Notes under the pieces: generated by a model
The model's input: the letters and a program-made list of their open reading frames with translations, nothing else
The model's database searches: none
Told to the model about the DNA's origin: nothing
In this document: one piece after another, positions 7,907 through 17,006 of the stretch
How the letters are laid out: every line of letters starts with the position of its first letter
How positions within the stretch are numbered: position 1 is the first letter of the stretch
Assembly: GCF_028069655.1 (NCBI RefSeq)
Contig: NZ_JAMCOS010000001.1
Coordinates: 4,494,001 to 4,558,000, forward strand
Reading direction: 5' to 3'
Source of the DNA: Acidovorax sp. NCPPB 4044
GTDB taxonomy: Bacteria > Pseudomonadota > Gammaproteobacteria > Burkholderiales > Burkholderiaceae_C
Length of the DNA stretch: 64,000 bases
Translations under genes and position numbers: made by a program

Positions 7907-9274
7907 ATGGACACCTTCATGCTGTCGCGGATCCAGTTCGCCGCGAACATCAGCTTCCACATCCTGTTTCCCACCATCACCATCGCGCTGTGCTGGTTCC
8001 TGGTGTTCTTCCGGCTGCGCCACGCGGCCACGCGGGGCACGCCTGCGGCCCGCGGCTGGGAGGCGGCGTACTACCTCTGGACCAAGGTGTTCGCGCTCAC
8101 CTTCGCGCTGGGCGTGGTCTCCGGCATCACCATGAGCTTCCAGTTCGGCACCAACTGGCCGGGCTTCATGGAGCACGTGGGCAACATCGCGGGGCCGCTG
8201 CTGGGCTACGAGGTGCTCACCGCGTTCTTCCTGGAGGCCACCTTCCTCGGGATCATGCTGTTCGGCCGGGGCCGCGTCTCCGAGCGGATGCACCTCATCG
8301 CCACATTGATGGTGGCCTTCGGCACCACGCTGTCGGCCTTCTGGATCCTGAGCCTGAACTCCTGGATGCAGACGCCCGCCGGCTACGAGATCATCGACGG
8401 CACCTTCCATGCAGTGGACTGGCTCGCCATCGTGTTCAACCCCTCGTTTCCCTACCGGCTGGGCCACAAGCTGCTCGCCTCCGCGCTGACGGCGGGCTTC
8501 CTGATCGCCGGGGTGAGCGCGTGGCAACTGCTCAAGGGCACGGCCACGGACGGCACGCGCAAGGCACTGCGCACCGCCGTGGCGGCCGTGTCCATTGCGA
8601 TCCCGCTGCAGATCCTCATGGGCGACATGCACGGCCTCAACACGCTGGAACACCAGCCCGCCAAGATCGCGGCCATCGAAGGGCTGTGGCACACCGAGAA
8701 AGGCGCTCCGCTCACGCTGTTCGGCTGGCCCAACGAGAAAGAGGGCCGCACCGACTACGCACTGCAGATCCCCAAGGCCGCCAGCCTGATCCTGGCGCAC
8801 GACATCGATGCCGAACTCAAGGGCCTGAGCGAGTTTCCGGGCGCCCACCCGCCCGTGGCACCGGTCTTCTGGGCCTTCCGCGTGATGGTGGGCATGGGCG
8901 TGTTGATGCTGGCCGTCGCGTGGAGCAGCGCCTTCATGCTGTACCGCCGGCGCAAGCTGGCGTCCGCCGCCCTCCCCCGCCCGCTGCTGTACACCCTGGT
9001 GGGCATGGCGTTCTCCGGCTGGGTGGCCACGCTGGCCGGCTGGTACGTGACCGAGATCGGCCGCCAGCCCTACCTGGTCTACGGCCTCTTCAAGACGGCG
9101 GACGCGGTGGCCGCGCACCCGCCGGCCATGGTGGCCGGCACGCTGGCCGCCTACCTCACCGTCTACGTGCTGCTGCTCGTCTCGTACGTGGGCGTGATCA
9201 AGTACATGGCCGAGCACTCGACCATGCCCGTGCCGGCCGTCGCGCCGCCCCTGCCGCACCCGCCCCACGCCTGA
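7907..9274 (+). CDS. cydA: Cytochrome bd-type quinol oxidase subunit I
   Basis: A 455-residue inner-membrane protein with about nine helices. It oxidises ubiquinol and reduces O2 to water, using haems b558, b595 and d. H18 in ISFHILFP is the conserved haem ligand near the N-terminus, and GRQPY at about residue 385 replaces the classical GRQPW. The quinol-binding Q loop is short, so the enzyme resembles the CIO/short-loop branch, which is often cyanide-insensitive; that property is inferred, not seen. It is translated with the GbsR regulator and cydB (10-base gap). No cydX-like small subunit gene was recognised between cydB and the convergent next gene. Confidence 0.95.
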   Translation: MDTFMLSRIQFAANISFHILFPTITIALCWFLVFFRLRHAATRGTPAARGWEAAYYLWTKVFALTFALGVVSGITMSFQFGTNWPGFMEHVGNIAGPLLGYEVLTAFFLEATFLGIMLFGRGRVSERMHLIATLMVAFGTTLSAFWILSLNSWMQTPAGYEIIDGTFHAVDWLAIVFNPSFPYRLGHKLLASALTAGFLIAGVSAWQLLKGTATDGTRKALRTAVAAVSIAIPLQILMGDMHGLNTLEHQPAKIAAIEGLWHTEKGAPLTLFGWPNEKEGRTDYALQIPKAASLILAHDIDAELKGLSEFPGAHPPVAPVFWAFRVMVGMGVLMLAVAWSSAFMLYRRRKLASAALPRPLLYTLVGMAFSGWVATLAGWYVTEIGRQPYLVYGLFKTADAVAAHPPAMVAGTLAAYLTVYVLLLVSYVGVIKYMAEHSTMPVPAVAPPLPHPPHA

Positions 9275-9284
9275 GGACCGCCCC

Positions 9285-10295
9285 ATGGACATGACCTCCC
9301 TGGCCCATACCCTGCCCCTCGCCTTCATGGCCATCATGGGCCTGGCCCTGCTGGCCTACGTGGTCCTCGACGGCTACGACCTGGGCGTGGGCATCCTGCT
9401 GCCGCTGGCCACCGACGCCGAGAAGGACGTGATGGTCTCCAGCATCGGCCCCTTCTGGGACGCCAACGAAACCTGGCTGGTGCTGGGCGTGGGCGTGCTG
9501 CTGATCTGCTTTCCGCTCGCGCACGGCGTGGTGCTGTCGGCCTTGTACCTGCCGGTGGCCGCGATGCTGATCGGGCTGACCGTGCGCGGCGTGGCCTTCG
9601 ACTTCCGCGTGAAGGCGCGCGACGCGCACAAGGCCGCCTGGAACCGGCTGTTCGCGGCCGGCTCGCTGGTCGCCACGCTGGCGCAGGGCTGGATGCTGGG
9701 CGCCTACGTCACCGGCTTCCAGGCCGACACCTGGGCCCGGCTGTTCTGCGCGGGCATTGCGCTCATGCTGCCGGCGGCCTACACCATGCTGGGCGTGGGC
9801 TGGCTGCTCATGAAGACCAGCGGCGACCTGCAGCGCAAGGCGGCCCGCTGGGGCCGGGGCGTGCTCTGGCCCATGGCGGGAGCGCTCGCGGGCATCTCGC
9901 TGGCCACGCCGCTGGTCAGCCGCACCGTGTTCGACAAGTGGTTCCTGCTGCCCGAGCTGTTCGTGCTGCTGCCGATCCCGCTGGCCTGCGTGGGCGCGTT
10001 CCTCGCCATCCGGCACGTGCTGGACACGCCGCGCGCGGTGCAGGCCGGCTATGGCTGGATCGTCTTCGCGGCCACGGTGCTGATCTTCTTGCTAGCCTTC
10101 TTCGGGCTCGCCTACAGCCTGTATCCGTACATCGTGATCGACCGCCTGACGGTGTGGCAGGCCGCCAGCGCACCGGAGTCGCTGGCCGTGATCGGGGTCG
10201 GCGTGGCGGTCACGCTGCCGGCCATCATCGCGTACACGGTCTTCATGTACCGGGTGTTCTGGGGCAAGGCCCAGCCCCTGGCCTACGGGCTCTGA
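9285..10295 (+). CDS. cydB: Cytochrome bd-type quinol oxidase subunit II
   Basis: A 336-residue membrane protein with about nine helices, the second subunit of the bd oxidase; its normal length is 335-380. The N-terminal motif AYVVLDGYDLGVGILLPL and the helix containing IGPFWDANETWLV are diagnostic. It pairs with cydA just upstream and ends the operon, because the following gene points the other way 12 bases later. Expression is probably raised at low oxygen or when the haem-copper oxidases are inhibited, under the GbsR-type regulator at the head of the operon. Confidence 0.95.
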   Translation: MDMTSLAHTLPLAFMAIMGLALLAYVVLDGYDLGVGILLPLATDAEKDVMVSSIGPFWDANETWLVLGVGVLLICFPLAHGVVLSALYLPVAAMLIGLTVRGVAFDFRVKARDAHKAAWNRLFAAGSLVATLAQGWMLGAYVTGFQADTWARLFCAGIALMLPAAYTMLGVGWLLMKTSGDLQRKAARWGRGVLWPMAGALAGISLATPLVSRTVFDKWFLLPELFVLLPIPLACVGAFLAIRHVLDTPRAVQAGYGWIVFAATVLIFLLAFFGLAYSLYPYIVIDRLTVWQAASAPESLAVIGVGVAVTLPAIIAYTVFMYRVFWGKAQPLAYGL

Positions 10296-10307
10296 CGCGC
10301 GGCGGCG

Positions 10308-11282
10308 TCAGTCCTTCCAGGGCAGCGACCGCGCCTCGCCCTGGATGACCGGCGCCTGGGCGTTCAGCGTCTCGCCGGCCAGCACGCGCTCGTACATGCG
10401 CAGGTAGTCGCGCGCCATGCGCTCGGCGCCGAAGTGGCGCACCACGTGGTCGTGGCAGGCGCGCGGATCGAAGCGGTTGGCGCGCACGGCCTCGGCCAGC
10501 GCCGGGGCGTTGTCGGCCAGCACGCCGCAGTCGCCGGGCACCAGCTCGGGCAGCGCACCGTAGGGCGTGGAGAACACGGGGCAGCCGAAATACAGGCTCT
10601 CGATCACGGCCAGACCGAAGGGCTCGTGCCAGCGCACCGGGAAGATCAGCCCGCGCGATGCGCCCAGCAGCTCGGTCTTCTGCGTGCCGCCCACCATGCC
10701 GAAGAAATGGATGCGCCGCGACAGCGTCCAGCGGAAGCCCCGGCGGAAGTTGATGCGGTCGCCGCCCAGCACGTCCAGCTCCACGCCTGCGAGCCTGGCC
10801 ACGCGGATCGCGCCGCTCACGTTCTTCACGCGCCACGCGGCCTTGCCGAGGAAGTGGTAGTGGCCGCGCGGCCGCGCGAAATCGACGGCGCCGTAGCCCT
10901 CCCAGAGCAGGCCGTTGTGCACGTATTCGGTGGAGCCGTAGCGCTGCGCATGGTCGCGCGAGAGGAACACGGTGTTGCGTGGCAGCGGCTTGGGCTTGCG
11001 CGCGTTGCCGTGCTCGGTGACCAGGTAGGGCTTGCCGATCTCGGAGCGCGGGTTGAACTGGAAGTGCGTGATGTCCACGTCGTCCGGGATCTGCGGCTCC
11101 CAGGGCGCGTCGGGGCGGATCGGCAGCACGCGCCCGAAGTCGCAGGTGGAGCCCTCGGGGACGAGGTAGCTCACGCGGTGGCCCAGGCGCACGAGCGTCT
11201 GGCCCAGGTCCCAGATGACGCGCTCCGTGCCGCCGTAGCCGTAGACGGGAATGGGGGAGTTGTTGACGAGCAGGACGTGCAT
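10308..11282 (-). CDS. Glycosyltransferase, GT-B fold (GT4-like)
   Basis: A 324-residue glycosyltransferase with two Rossmann-like domains. The N-terminal part has VYGYGGTERVIWDL, the acceptor-side glycine-rich loop of GT4 enzymes. The C-terminal part has FPVRWHEPFGLAVIESLYFGCPV, described here as the conserved E-x7-E donor-nucleotide motif near residues 215-238. The longer upstream frame is rejected because MHVLLVNNSP is the canonical start. It lies 52 bases downstream of an O-antigen-ligase-like gene and a GT2 enzyme on the same strand, so the cluster probably builds lipopolysaccharide or another surface glycan. The donor and acceptor sugars are unknown. Confidence 0.88.
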   Translation of the reverse strand: MHVLLVNNSPIPVYGYGGTERVIWDLGQTLVRLGHRVSYLVPEGSTCDFGRVLPIRPDAPWEPQIPDDVDITHFQFNPRSEIGKPYLVTEHGNARKPKPLPRNTVFLSRDHAQRYGSTEYVHNGLLWEGYGAVDFARPRGHYHFLGKAAWRVKNVSGAIRVARLAGVELDVLGGDRINFRRGFRWTLSRRIHFFGMVGGTQKTELLGASRGLIFPVRWHEPFGLAVIESLYFGCPVFSTPYGALPELVPGDCGVLADNAPALAEAVRANRFDPRACHDHVVRHFGAERMARDYLRMYERVLAGETLNAQAPVIQGEARSLPWKD

Positions 11283-11334
11283 GGTTCTGTCTTCTGTCAG
11301 TGTCGGGAAATCAGGGGGAATCGGGCGGGCCGCT

Positions 11335-12642
11335 TCAGGCCCGGGCGCGTGCGGAGCGCTCGCGGCCCTGCAGTATGGCAAGCACCGCCATGTTCATGAA
11401 CAGGTAGAACATCGTCCCGCTGTTGTGGCCCAGGAAGACCTGCGTGGTGCCGAAGCCCGCATACGACAGCGGCACCAGCACGCCCATGATGCGCAGCGCG
11501 AGGCCTTCGCAGTCGGGCTGCCCGTCGGGCTGCAGCACGCGGCGGCGCGTGGGCCAGAACAGCGCCAGCGGCACGCCGTAGAAGAGCGCGAGCGCGCAGA
11601 CGCCCATGAGCCCGCGCTTGGCGAACAGGTCCAGCGCCTCGTTGTGGGCGTGGCTGAACTGCAGCACGTAGGGATGGGCCAGGCCGGCGTCCACGCGTCG
11701 CTGCTTCTCGACCTCGTAGCCGTAGCGGCCCCAGCCGAAGAAGGGCCGGTCGGTCCCCATCTGCCAGGCCAGCTTCCAGTGCGCGAGCCGCTGGCCCACC
11801 GAGTTGGCCGCGTCGCCGCTCGCCTCGTACTGGGTGACCTCCTGGCGCGCCTGGTTCACGCGCGTGCGCACCTCGTCGGCCTTGAACGACATCAGCGCAC
11901 CCGCGCCCACGATGATGAGGGCCGCGCCGGCCACCGCCATGCGCCGCTGGCCGCAGCGGGCCTGCAGCCACGCGCACACGGGCAGCGCCAGCGGCAGCAC
12001 GATCCAGCTGCCGCGCGACTCCGACAGCAGCGCACCCTCCACGCCCATCAGGATCGCCACGGCCCAACCCACGCGCTGCCAGGGGCGCCAGCGCTCCCAG
12101 AGCGTGAGCAGCGCGGCCGAGGCCATCAGCGCCAGCAGCAGGCTGATGCCGCCGTACTGGATCGGGTTGGTGTAGCCCGCGGCGCGCGGGAAATACGGCC
12201 ACGGCGCGCGGTACCAGCCGTGCTCTGCCGAAAGCGTCTGGTAGATGCCGATGCAGCCCGCGCCCACGGCGCCCAGCGCCACGCCGCGCCAGAGCCATTC
12301 GGCGCGCGGCGGATAGGCCAGCAGGTAGAACAGGCACGGCAGCGCCAGCAGGTACTTGGAGGAACGGTCGAGCGTGCCCATGCCGATCTCGGCATTGAAA
12401 TCGAGCGCCCAGACCGCGCCCATGCAGACCATCGAGGCGAACAGCCACCAGGCCTCGCGCCCCGGCGGCCGGCGCATCCACACGCCCGCCGTGAACAGGC
12501 TGCACAGCAGCAGCAGGGCGGCGCCCCACGAATAGCCCGATCGCACCCAGAGCGCGATGCCGGGGACCATGAACACCGCGGCGCACGAGAGCCGCGTGAG
12601 GAGTTCCGTGCGGGACGGAGGCAGCAGGGATCGGACAACCAT
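11335..12642 (-). CDS. O-antigen ligase-like membrane protein (Wzy_C)
   Basis: A 435-residue protein with about ten to twelve hydrophobic helices and one large periplasmic loop (about residues 235-330, containing GWGRYGYE and HAHNEALDLFAKRG). A long loop with a conserved His is typical of the WaaL/Wzy_C family, which transfers undecaprenyl-linked glycan to lipid A-core or polymerises it. The ATG overlaps the stop of the upstream GT2 gene (TGATG), indicating translational coupling. A glycosyltransferase follows. WaaL and Wzy roles cannot be separated from sequence alone. Confidence 0.82.
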   Translation of the reverse strand: MVVRSLLPPSRTELLTRLSCAAVFMVPGIALWVRSGYSWGAALLLLCSLFTAGVWMRRPPGREAWWLFASMVCMGAVWALDFNAEIGMGTLDRSSKYLLALPCLFYLLAYPPRAEWLWRGVALGAVGAGCIGIYQTLSAEHGWYRAPWPYFPRAAGYTNPIQYGGISLLLALMASAALLTLWERWRPWQRVGWAVAILMGVEGALLSESRGSWIVLPLALPVCAWLQARCGQRRMAVAGAALIIVGAGALMSFKADEVRTRVNQARQEVTQYEASGDAANSVGQRLAHWKLAWQMGTDRPFFGWGRYGYEVEKQRRVDAGLAHPYVLQFSHAHNEALDLFAKRGLMGVCALALFYGVPLALFWPTRRRVLQPDGQPDCEGLALRIMGVLVPLSYAGFGTTQVFLGHNSGTMFYLFMNMAVLAILQGRERSARARA

Positions 12643-13463
12643 CAGCGGCGCACGCTCCCGGAGAGCTGGTCGCGGTCGTACTCCAGCGCGGCGTAGCGGA
12701 AGAACGCCTCCAGCGCGACGAACAGGCAGTACAGGAAGCCCGCGCCACCGCAGAGAAAGCCCAGGCGCAGCACGTAGAGCCGCACGAACATGCTCGACCC
12801 CGAGGCCAGCCCGCGCAGCACGCCGCCGCGCTTGCCGAGCGCCGCGCGCTTGGCGGCGCCGAGCATGGCGTACTGCGTGAGCTTCTCGAGGCTGCCGCGC
12901 ACCGTCTCGCGCGAGTGGTGCAGCAGCGGCGCGCGCACCTCGTGGCGCGGCGCCTGCGGCTCGGTGAGCACGGCCTCCTCGTGCACCACGCCGATGTACT
13001 CGCGCAGCATGTCGCGGCGGAACAGCCGCTCGATGGCCGAGGTGGTGCGCAGGTGGCGCAGCGGGTGGCCGAACGCCACCATGCGCCAGCGGATCTTCCA
13101 GACGGCGCGCGCACCCGAGGCGACGATCGCCTGCAGTTCTTCGCGGAACGCGGGTGTCATCACTTCGTCGGCATCGAGGAAGAAGATGTAGTCGCCCGTG
13201 GCGTACGAGAGCAGGCGGTTGCGCTGCACCGCGAAGCCCTGCCAGTCGGGATGCACATGCACCTCGGCGCCCAGGCGGCGGGCTTCCTCCACGGTGTCGT
13301 CGGTGCTGCCGCTGTCCACCACCACGATCTGGTCGGCAAAGGCGGCGCTCTCCAGGCAGGCGGCGATGCGGTGGCCCTCGTTGAGGGTGAGCACGGCCAC
13401 CGTCAGGGTGGGGCGCGGCGCGGCGGAGCCGCTGCCGCCGTGCGGCGGGGGGGAAATCTGCAT
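12642..13463 (-). CDS. GT2 glycosyltransferase (WaaE/KdtX-like)
   Basis: A 273-residue GT-A enzyme. TVAVLTLNEGHRI opens the nucleotide-binding domain, VVVDSGSTDDT follows, and the DxD-type metal motif is FFLDADEV at about residues 105-112. A hydrophobic C-terminal stretch (RLGFLCGGAGFLYCLFVALE region) suggests membrane attachment. These features match LPS-core beta-1,4-glucosyltransferase-like proteins. The start MQISPPPHG is chosen because the longer frame upstream is low-complexity. It heads a three-gene cluster with the ligase-like and GT4 genes. Confidence 0.87.
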   Translation of the reverse strand: MQISPPPHGGSGSAAPRPTLTVAVLTLNEGHRIAACLESAAFADQIVVVDSGSTDDTVEEARRLGAEVHVHPDWQGFAVQRNRLLSYATGDYIFFLDADEVMTPAFREELQAIVASGARAVWKIRWRMVAFGHPLRHLRTTSAIERLFRRDMLREYIGVVHEEAVLTEPQAPRHEVRAPLLHHSRETVRGSLEKLTQYAMLGAAKRAALGKRGGVLRGLASGSSMFVRLYVLRLGFLCGGAGFLYCLFVALEAFFRYAALEYDRDQLSGSVRR

Positions 13464-13577
13464 ACCCGGGAACAATCGAAGTGGAGGGAGGTGGTCTGGT
13501 TGCCGGGCGGACTGTGCCGCCACCCGGCCGGCACCGCGCAACGCGGTGCGGCTTCGATTGCGAGTGGTATCCGCCGC

Positions 13578-13784
13578 TCAGTGGCCCGCGTGGACCCGTT
13601 CGCCTTCTTTCAGGCGGTACACGGTGCCGCAGTAGGGGCACTTGGCCTCGCCCGTGTGCGCCACGTCCAGATACACCTTCGGGTGGGTGTTCCAGATCTT
13701 CATGTCGGCCTTGGGGCTGGGGCAGAAGACGCCGCCCTGCGGGTTCAGGTCCTTGGCGAGCAGTTCGATGGTGGCTTGCGGCAT
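13578..13784 (-). CDS. Zinc-finger CHCC protein
   Basis: A 68-residue protein with the zf-CHCC pattern. The first Cys is in GGVFCPSP, the His in WNTHPKVYLDV, and the last two Cys are in GEAKCPYCGTVY. The family is related to the NDUFS6-type zinc subunit of complex I, but the function of the small bacterial proteins is unsettled. It lies directly downstream of ilvE on the same strand (47-base gap), a conserved neighbourhood in Burkholderiales as I recall it. The short length is normal for the family. Confidence 0.85.
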   Translation of the reverse strand: MPQATIELLAKDLNPQGGVFCPSPKADMKIWNTHPKVYLDVAHTGEAKCPYCGTVYRLKEGERVHAGH

Positions 13785-13831
13785 GGTGGGTTTCGCGTTC
13801 AAGGGCTGGAAAAGAAAGGGGAGAAAGCGGC

Positions 13832-14770
13832 TCAGACCAGGGTCAGCCAGTGGGCGTACCGGGGGTCGCGGCCGTTCACGATGTCGAAGAACGCGCTCTG
13901 GATCTTCTCGGTGATCGGGCCCCGGCTGCCGGCGCCGATGGCCAGGCGGTCGAGTTCGCGGATGGGCGTGACCTCGGCGGCCGTGCCGGTGAAGAACGCC
14001 TCGTCGGCGATGTACACCTCGTCGCGGGTGATGCGCTTTTGCACGAGCTCGAGGCCGAGGTCCTTGCAGATGTGCAGGATGGTGTTGCGCGTGATGCCGT
14101 TGAGCGCGCCGGCCGACAGGTCGGGCGTGTAGACCACGCCGTTCTTGACCACGAAGATGTTCTCGCCCGCGCCCTCGGACACGAAGCCCGACGCATCGAG
14201 CAGCAGGGCCTCGTCGTAGCCGTCGTCCGTGGCCTCCATGTTGGCCAGGATGGAGTTGGTGTAGTTGCTCACCGCCTTGGCCTGCGTCATCGTGATGTTG
14301 ACGTGGTGGCGCGTGTAGCTGCTGGTCTTCACGCGGATGCCGCGCTGCAGGCCTTCCTCGCCCAGGTAGGCGCCCCAGGCCCAGGCCGCGACCATGAGGT
14401 GGATCTGGTTGCCCTTGGGCGACACGCCCAGCTTCTGCGAACCGATCCAGGTGAGGGGGCGCAGGTAGCACGAGGCGAGGCCGTTCTCGCGCACCACGGC
14501 GCGCTGGGCCTCGTTCACGTCGTCCTGCGTGAACGGGATCTGCATGCGCAGGATCTTGGCGCTGTTGAAGAGCCGCTCGGTGTGCTCCTGCAGCCGGAAG
14601 ATCGCGGTGCCCTGCGGGGTCTGGTAGGCGCGCACGCCCTCGAAGGCGCCGCAGCCGTAGTGCAGCGTGTGGGTGAGCACGTGGATCTTGGCGTCGCGCC
14701 AGTCGACCATCTGACCATCGATCCAGATCTTGCCGTCACGGTCGGCCATGGAGGGAACTACGGGGCTCAT
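13832..14770 (-). CDS. ilvE: Branched-chain amino acid aminotransferase
   Basis: A 312-residue fold-type IV PLP enzyme that catalyses the last step of Val/Leu/Ile synthesis and the first of their breakdown. HYGCGAFEGVRAYQ (residues 38-51), the PLP lysine K165 in MTQAKAVSNY, and SEGAGENIF are standard IlvE motifs. The ATG at 14770 has an AAGGATT ribosome site six to seven bases away; a second in-frame Met (MADRDGK) is the only serious alternative. The canonical motif set makes this the main IlvE of the cell, as against the divergent copy at 5080-5946. Confidence 0.94.
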   Translation of the reverse strand: MSPVVPSMADRDGKIWIDGQMVDWRDAKIHVLTHTLHYGCGAFEGVRAYQTPQGTAIFRLQEHTERLFNSAKILRMQIPFTQDDVNEAQRAVVRENGLASCYLRPLTWIGSQKLGVSPKGNQIHLMVAAWAWGAYLGEEGLQRGIRVKTSSYTRHHVNITMTQAKAVSNYTNSILANMEATDDGYDEALLLDASGFVSEGAGENIFVVKNGVVYTPDLSAGALNGITRNTILHICKDLGLELVQKRITRDEVYIADEAFFTGTAAEVTPIRELDRLAIGAGSRGPITEKIQSAFFDIVNGRDPRYAHWLTLV

Positions 14771-14825
14771 GGGAATCCTTTTCGAGGGGGCGGCGGCGGC
14801 GCCAAGCGCCGCGAAACCCGCGATT

Positions 14826-15284
14826 TTACGGGGCGGCCGGCCCCGGGGCGGGCGGCAGCGCGGCCGGCGCGGCTTCGGCGGGCTCCGGCACGTCCGGCGC
14901 GGGGCGCACCAGCGCCCACGCAACCAGCCGTCCGCCGCGGAACTCGCAGGTCACGTGGGAGCCCGTGCCGTCCGTCCAGCGGTAGCGTTCGGGCTCCTCG
15001 CCCTCGGCCGAGAGCAGCTCGCCCAACGCACGGGTCATGGCCACCACGTGCATCAGGTTCACGCCCTTGCGCAGGCGGGCGTTCAGCATGACGGCGCTGC
15101 CCACGTGGCCGATGGGCCGGTCCGCCGCCTTGCGCATCACGTTCATGAGCCGCGTGAAATGCAGCAGCGCCCACATGAGGAGCCCGCCCCCCACGGCCAG
15201 GATGCCCTGCCAGCCATAGCCGCGGTAGGCCGCGATGATCAACAGGGCGATGAGGACGGGAACGAAGAGTCTGCGCAGGTTCAT
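14826..15284 (-). CDS. Conserved membrane protein of unknown function
   Basis: A 152-residue protein with two N-terminal transmembrane helices (about residues 5-20 and 25-45), a cytoplasmic domain containing ADRPIGHVGSAVMLNARL, and a Pro/Ala-rich tail. I recognise it as a protein conserved in Comamonadaceae; relatives are sometimes labelled glycerate kinase, but no kinase motif is present, so that name is not used. It sits between radA and ilvE on the same strand and may be co-transcribed with radA. Confidence 0.7.
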   Translation of the reverse strand: MNLRRLFVPVLIALLIIAAYRGYGWQGILAVGGGLLMWALLHFTRLMNVMRKAADRPIGHVGSAVMLNARLRKGVNLMHVVAMTRALGELLSAEGEEPERYRWTDGTGSHVTCEFRGGRLVAWALVRPAPDVPEPAEAAPAALPPAPGPAAP

Positions 15285-15357
15285 GGGGGCCGATTGTCGT
15301 CGCCCGGCGGCGCGGCCGGCCTGTGGATCGTGCGTACCGGCAGGCGGCGCCGAAGGG

Positions 15358-16737
15358 TCAGGTCAGGCCTCGCACAATTTCCATGGCCTCCTCCACGCGC
15401 TCGACGGCGTGGATCGAGAGGCCCTCGATGGGTTTCTTCGGCGCATTGGCCTTGGGCACGACCGCCACGGTGAAGCCGAGCTTGGCGGCTTCCTTCAGGC
15501 GCTCCTGCCCCCGCGGCGCCGGCCGCACTTCGCCGGCCAGGCCCACCTCGCCGAACGCGATGAAACCCTTGGGCAGCGGCTTGCCGCGCAGGCTGCTCGT
15601 GATGGCCAGCATCACCGCCAGGTCGGCCGCGGGCTCGCTGATGCGCACGCCGCCCACGGCGTTCACGAACACGTCCTGGTCCATGCAGGCCACGCCCGCA
15701 TGCCGGTGCAGCACGGCCAGCAGCATCGCGAGCCGGTCGCGGTCCAGGCCCACGGACAGGCGCCGCGGGCTGGGGCCGCCCTCGTCCACCAGCGCCTGGA
15801 TCTCCACCAGCATGGGCCGCGTGCCCTCCAGCGTGACCAGCACGCACGAGCCCGGCACCGGCTCGCTGTGCTGCGACAGGAAGATCGCGCTCGGGTTGGC
15901 CACGCCCTTGAGCCCCTTCTCGGTCATGGCGAACACGCCGATCTCGTTGACCGCGCCGAAGCGGTTCTTGATGGCGCGCACGAGTCGGAAGCTCGAATGC
16001 GTGTCGCCCTCGAAATACAGCACCGTGTCCACCATGTGCTCCAGCACGCGCGGCCCGGCGAGCGCGCCCTCCTTGGTGACGTGGCCCACGAGCACCATCG
16101 CCACGCCCGTGGACTTGGCCGCGCGCGTGAGGTGGGCCGCGCACTCGCGCACCTGGGCCACCGAGCCCGGCGCGCTGGTGAGTTGGTCGGAATAGACGGT
16201 CTGGATCGAATCGATCACCGCCACCGCGGGCTGCGTGGCCTCGACCGTGGCGAGGATCTTCTCCAGCTGGATCTCGGCCAGCACATTGACCTGGCTGTGG
16301 TCGAGCCCCAGCCGGCGCGAGCGCAGCGCCACCTGCGCGCCGCTTTCCTCGCCCGTGACGTAGAGCGTGGGCAGGCCCATGCGCTGCAGCGCATCGAGCG
16401 CCTGCAGCAGCAGCGTCGATTTTCCGATGCCCGGATCGCCACCGATGAGCACCACGCCGCCCTCCACGATGCCGCCGCCGAGCACGCGGTCGAGCTCCTC
16501 GATGCCGCTCGCGGTGCGCGCCACGTCCGCCGCCTCGATGGCGGCGAGCGGCGTGACGGCCTGCGCCTGCGCGAGGCCGGAATATTGCGGCGTGCTCAGG
16601 CGGTTCTTGCCCGGGCCGGCCTCGGGCACCGACTCCACCAGCGTGTTCCAGGCCCCGCAGGCGGGGCATTTGCCGAGCCAGCGCGGGCTGGTGCCTCCGC
16701 ATGCGGAACAGGTGAAAACGGTCTTGTCTTTGGCCAT
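15358..16737 (-). CDS. radA: DNA repair protein RadA
   Basis: A 459-residue RadA/Sms protein of normal length. The N-terminal zinc finger uses C10, C13, C24 and C27 (FTCSACGG, GKCPACGAW). The RecA-like ATPase follows with Walker A GGDPGIGKST at about residues 99-108, the RadA-specific KNRFG motif, and a C-terminal Lon-protease-like domain (from about residue 290). It is a helicase that branch-migrates recombination intermediates during repair and, in competent bacteria, natural transformation. The start is MAKDKTVFTCSACGG; no other start fits the zinc finger. Confidence 0.97.
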   Translation of the reverse strand: MAKDKTVFTCSACGGTSPRWLGKCPACGAWNTLVESVPEAGPGKNRLSTPQYSGLAQAQAVTPLAAIEAADVARTASGIEELDRVLGGGIVEGGVVLIGGDPGIGKSTLLLQALDALQRMGLPTLYVTGEESGAQVALRSRRLGLDHSQVNVLAEIQLEKILATVEATQPAVAVIDSIQTVYSDQLTSAPGSVAQVRECAAHLTRAAKSTGVAMVLVGHVTKEGALAGPRVLEHMVDTVLYFEGDTHSSFRLVRAIKNRFGAVNEIGVFAMTEKGLKGVANPSAIFLSQHSEPVPGSCVLVTLEGTRPMLVEIQALVDEGGPSPRRLSVGLDRDRLAMLLAVLHRHAGVACMDQDVFVNAVGGVRISEPAADLAVMLAITSSLRGKPLPKGFIAFGEVGLAGEVRPAPRGQERLKEAAKLGFTVAVVPKANAPKKPIEGLSIHAVERVEEAMEIVRGLT

Positions 16738-17006
16738 GGGAAAGCGATCCGCGGGAAGGGAAGGAAAAAGGAGAGAAGGTAGCGCACGGGCGCCGCGCGG
16801 AATCGTGGGGCCCGCGCCGGTCGGCCGATGGAGATGGGGACGAACGCCCCGGTTTTCCATGCGTTGCCCCTCGAACGGGCGGCAAAGGCCGGCAACGGTA
16901 AGCAAATGCGTCGTCAACCCTATCCTACTCCGCGGCCCGTGCGCGGTTCCTAGGATGGTGCTCCCCGGCGGCATCGCGCCGTCTTTCCTGAACGGAGAAA
17001 AAACCC

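Noticed and set aside
14826..15284. Glycerate kinase
   Set aside because: Relatives sometimes carry this label, but the protein is a small two-helix membrane protein without kinase motifs.
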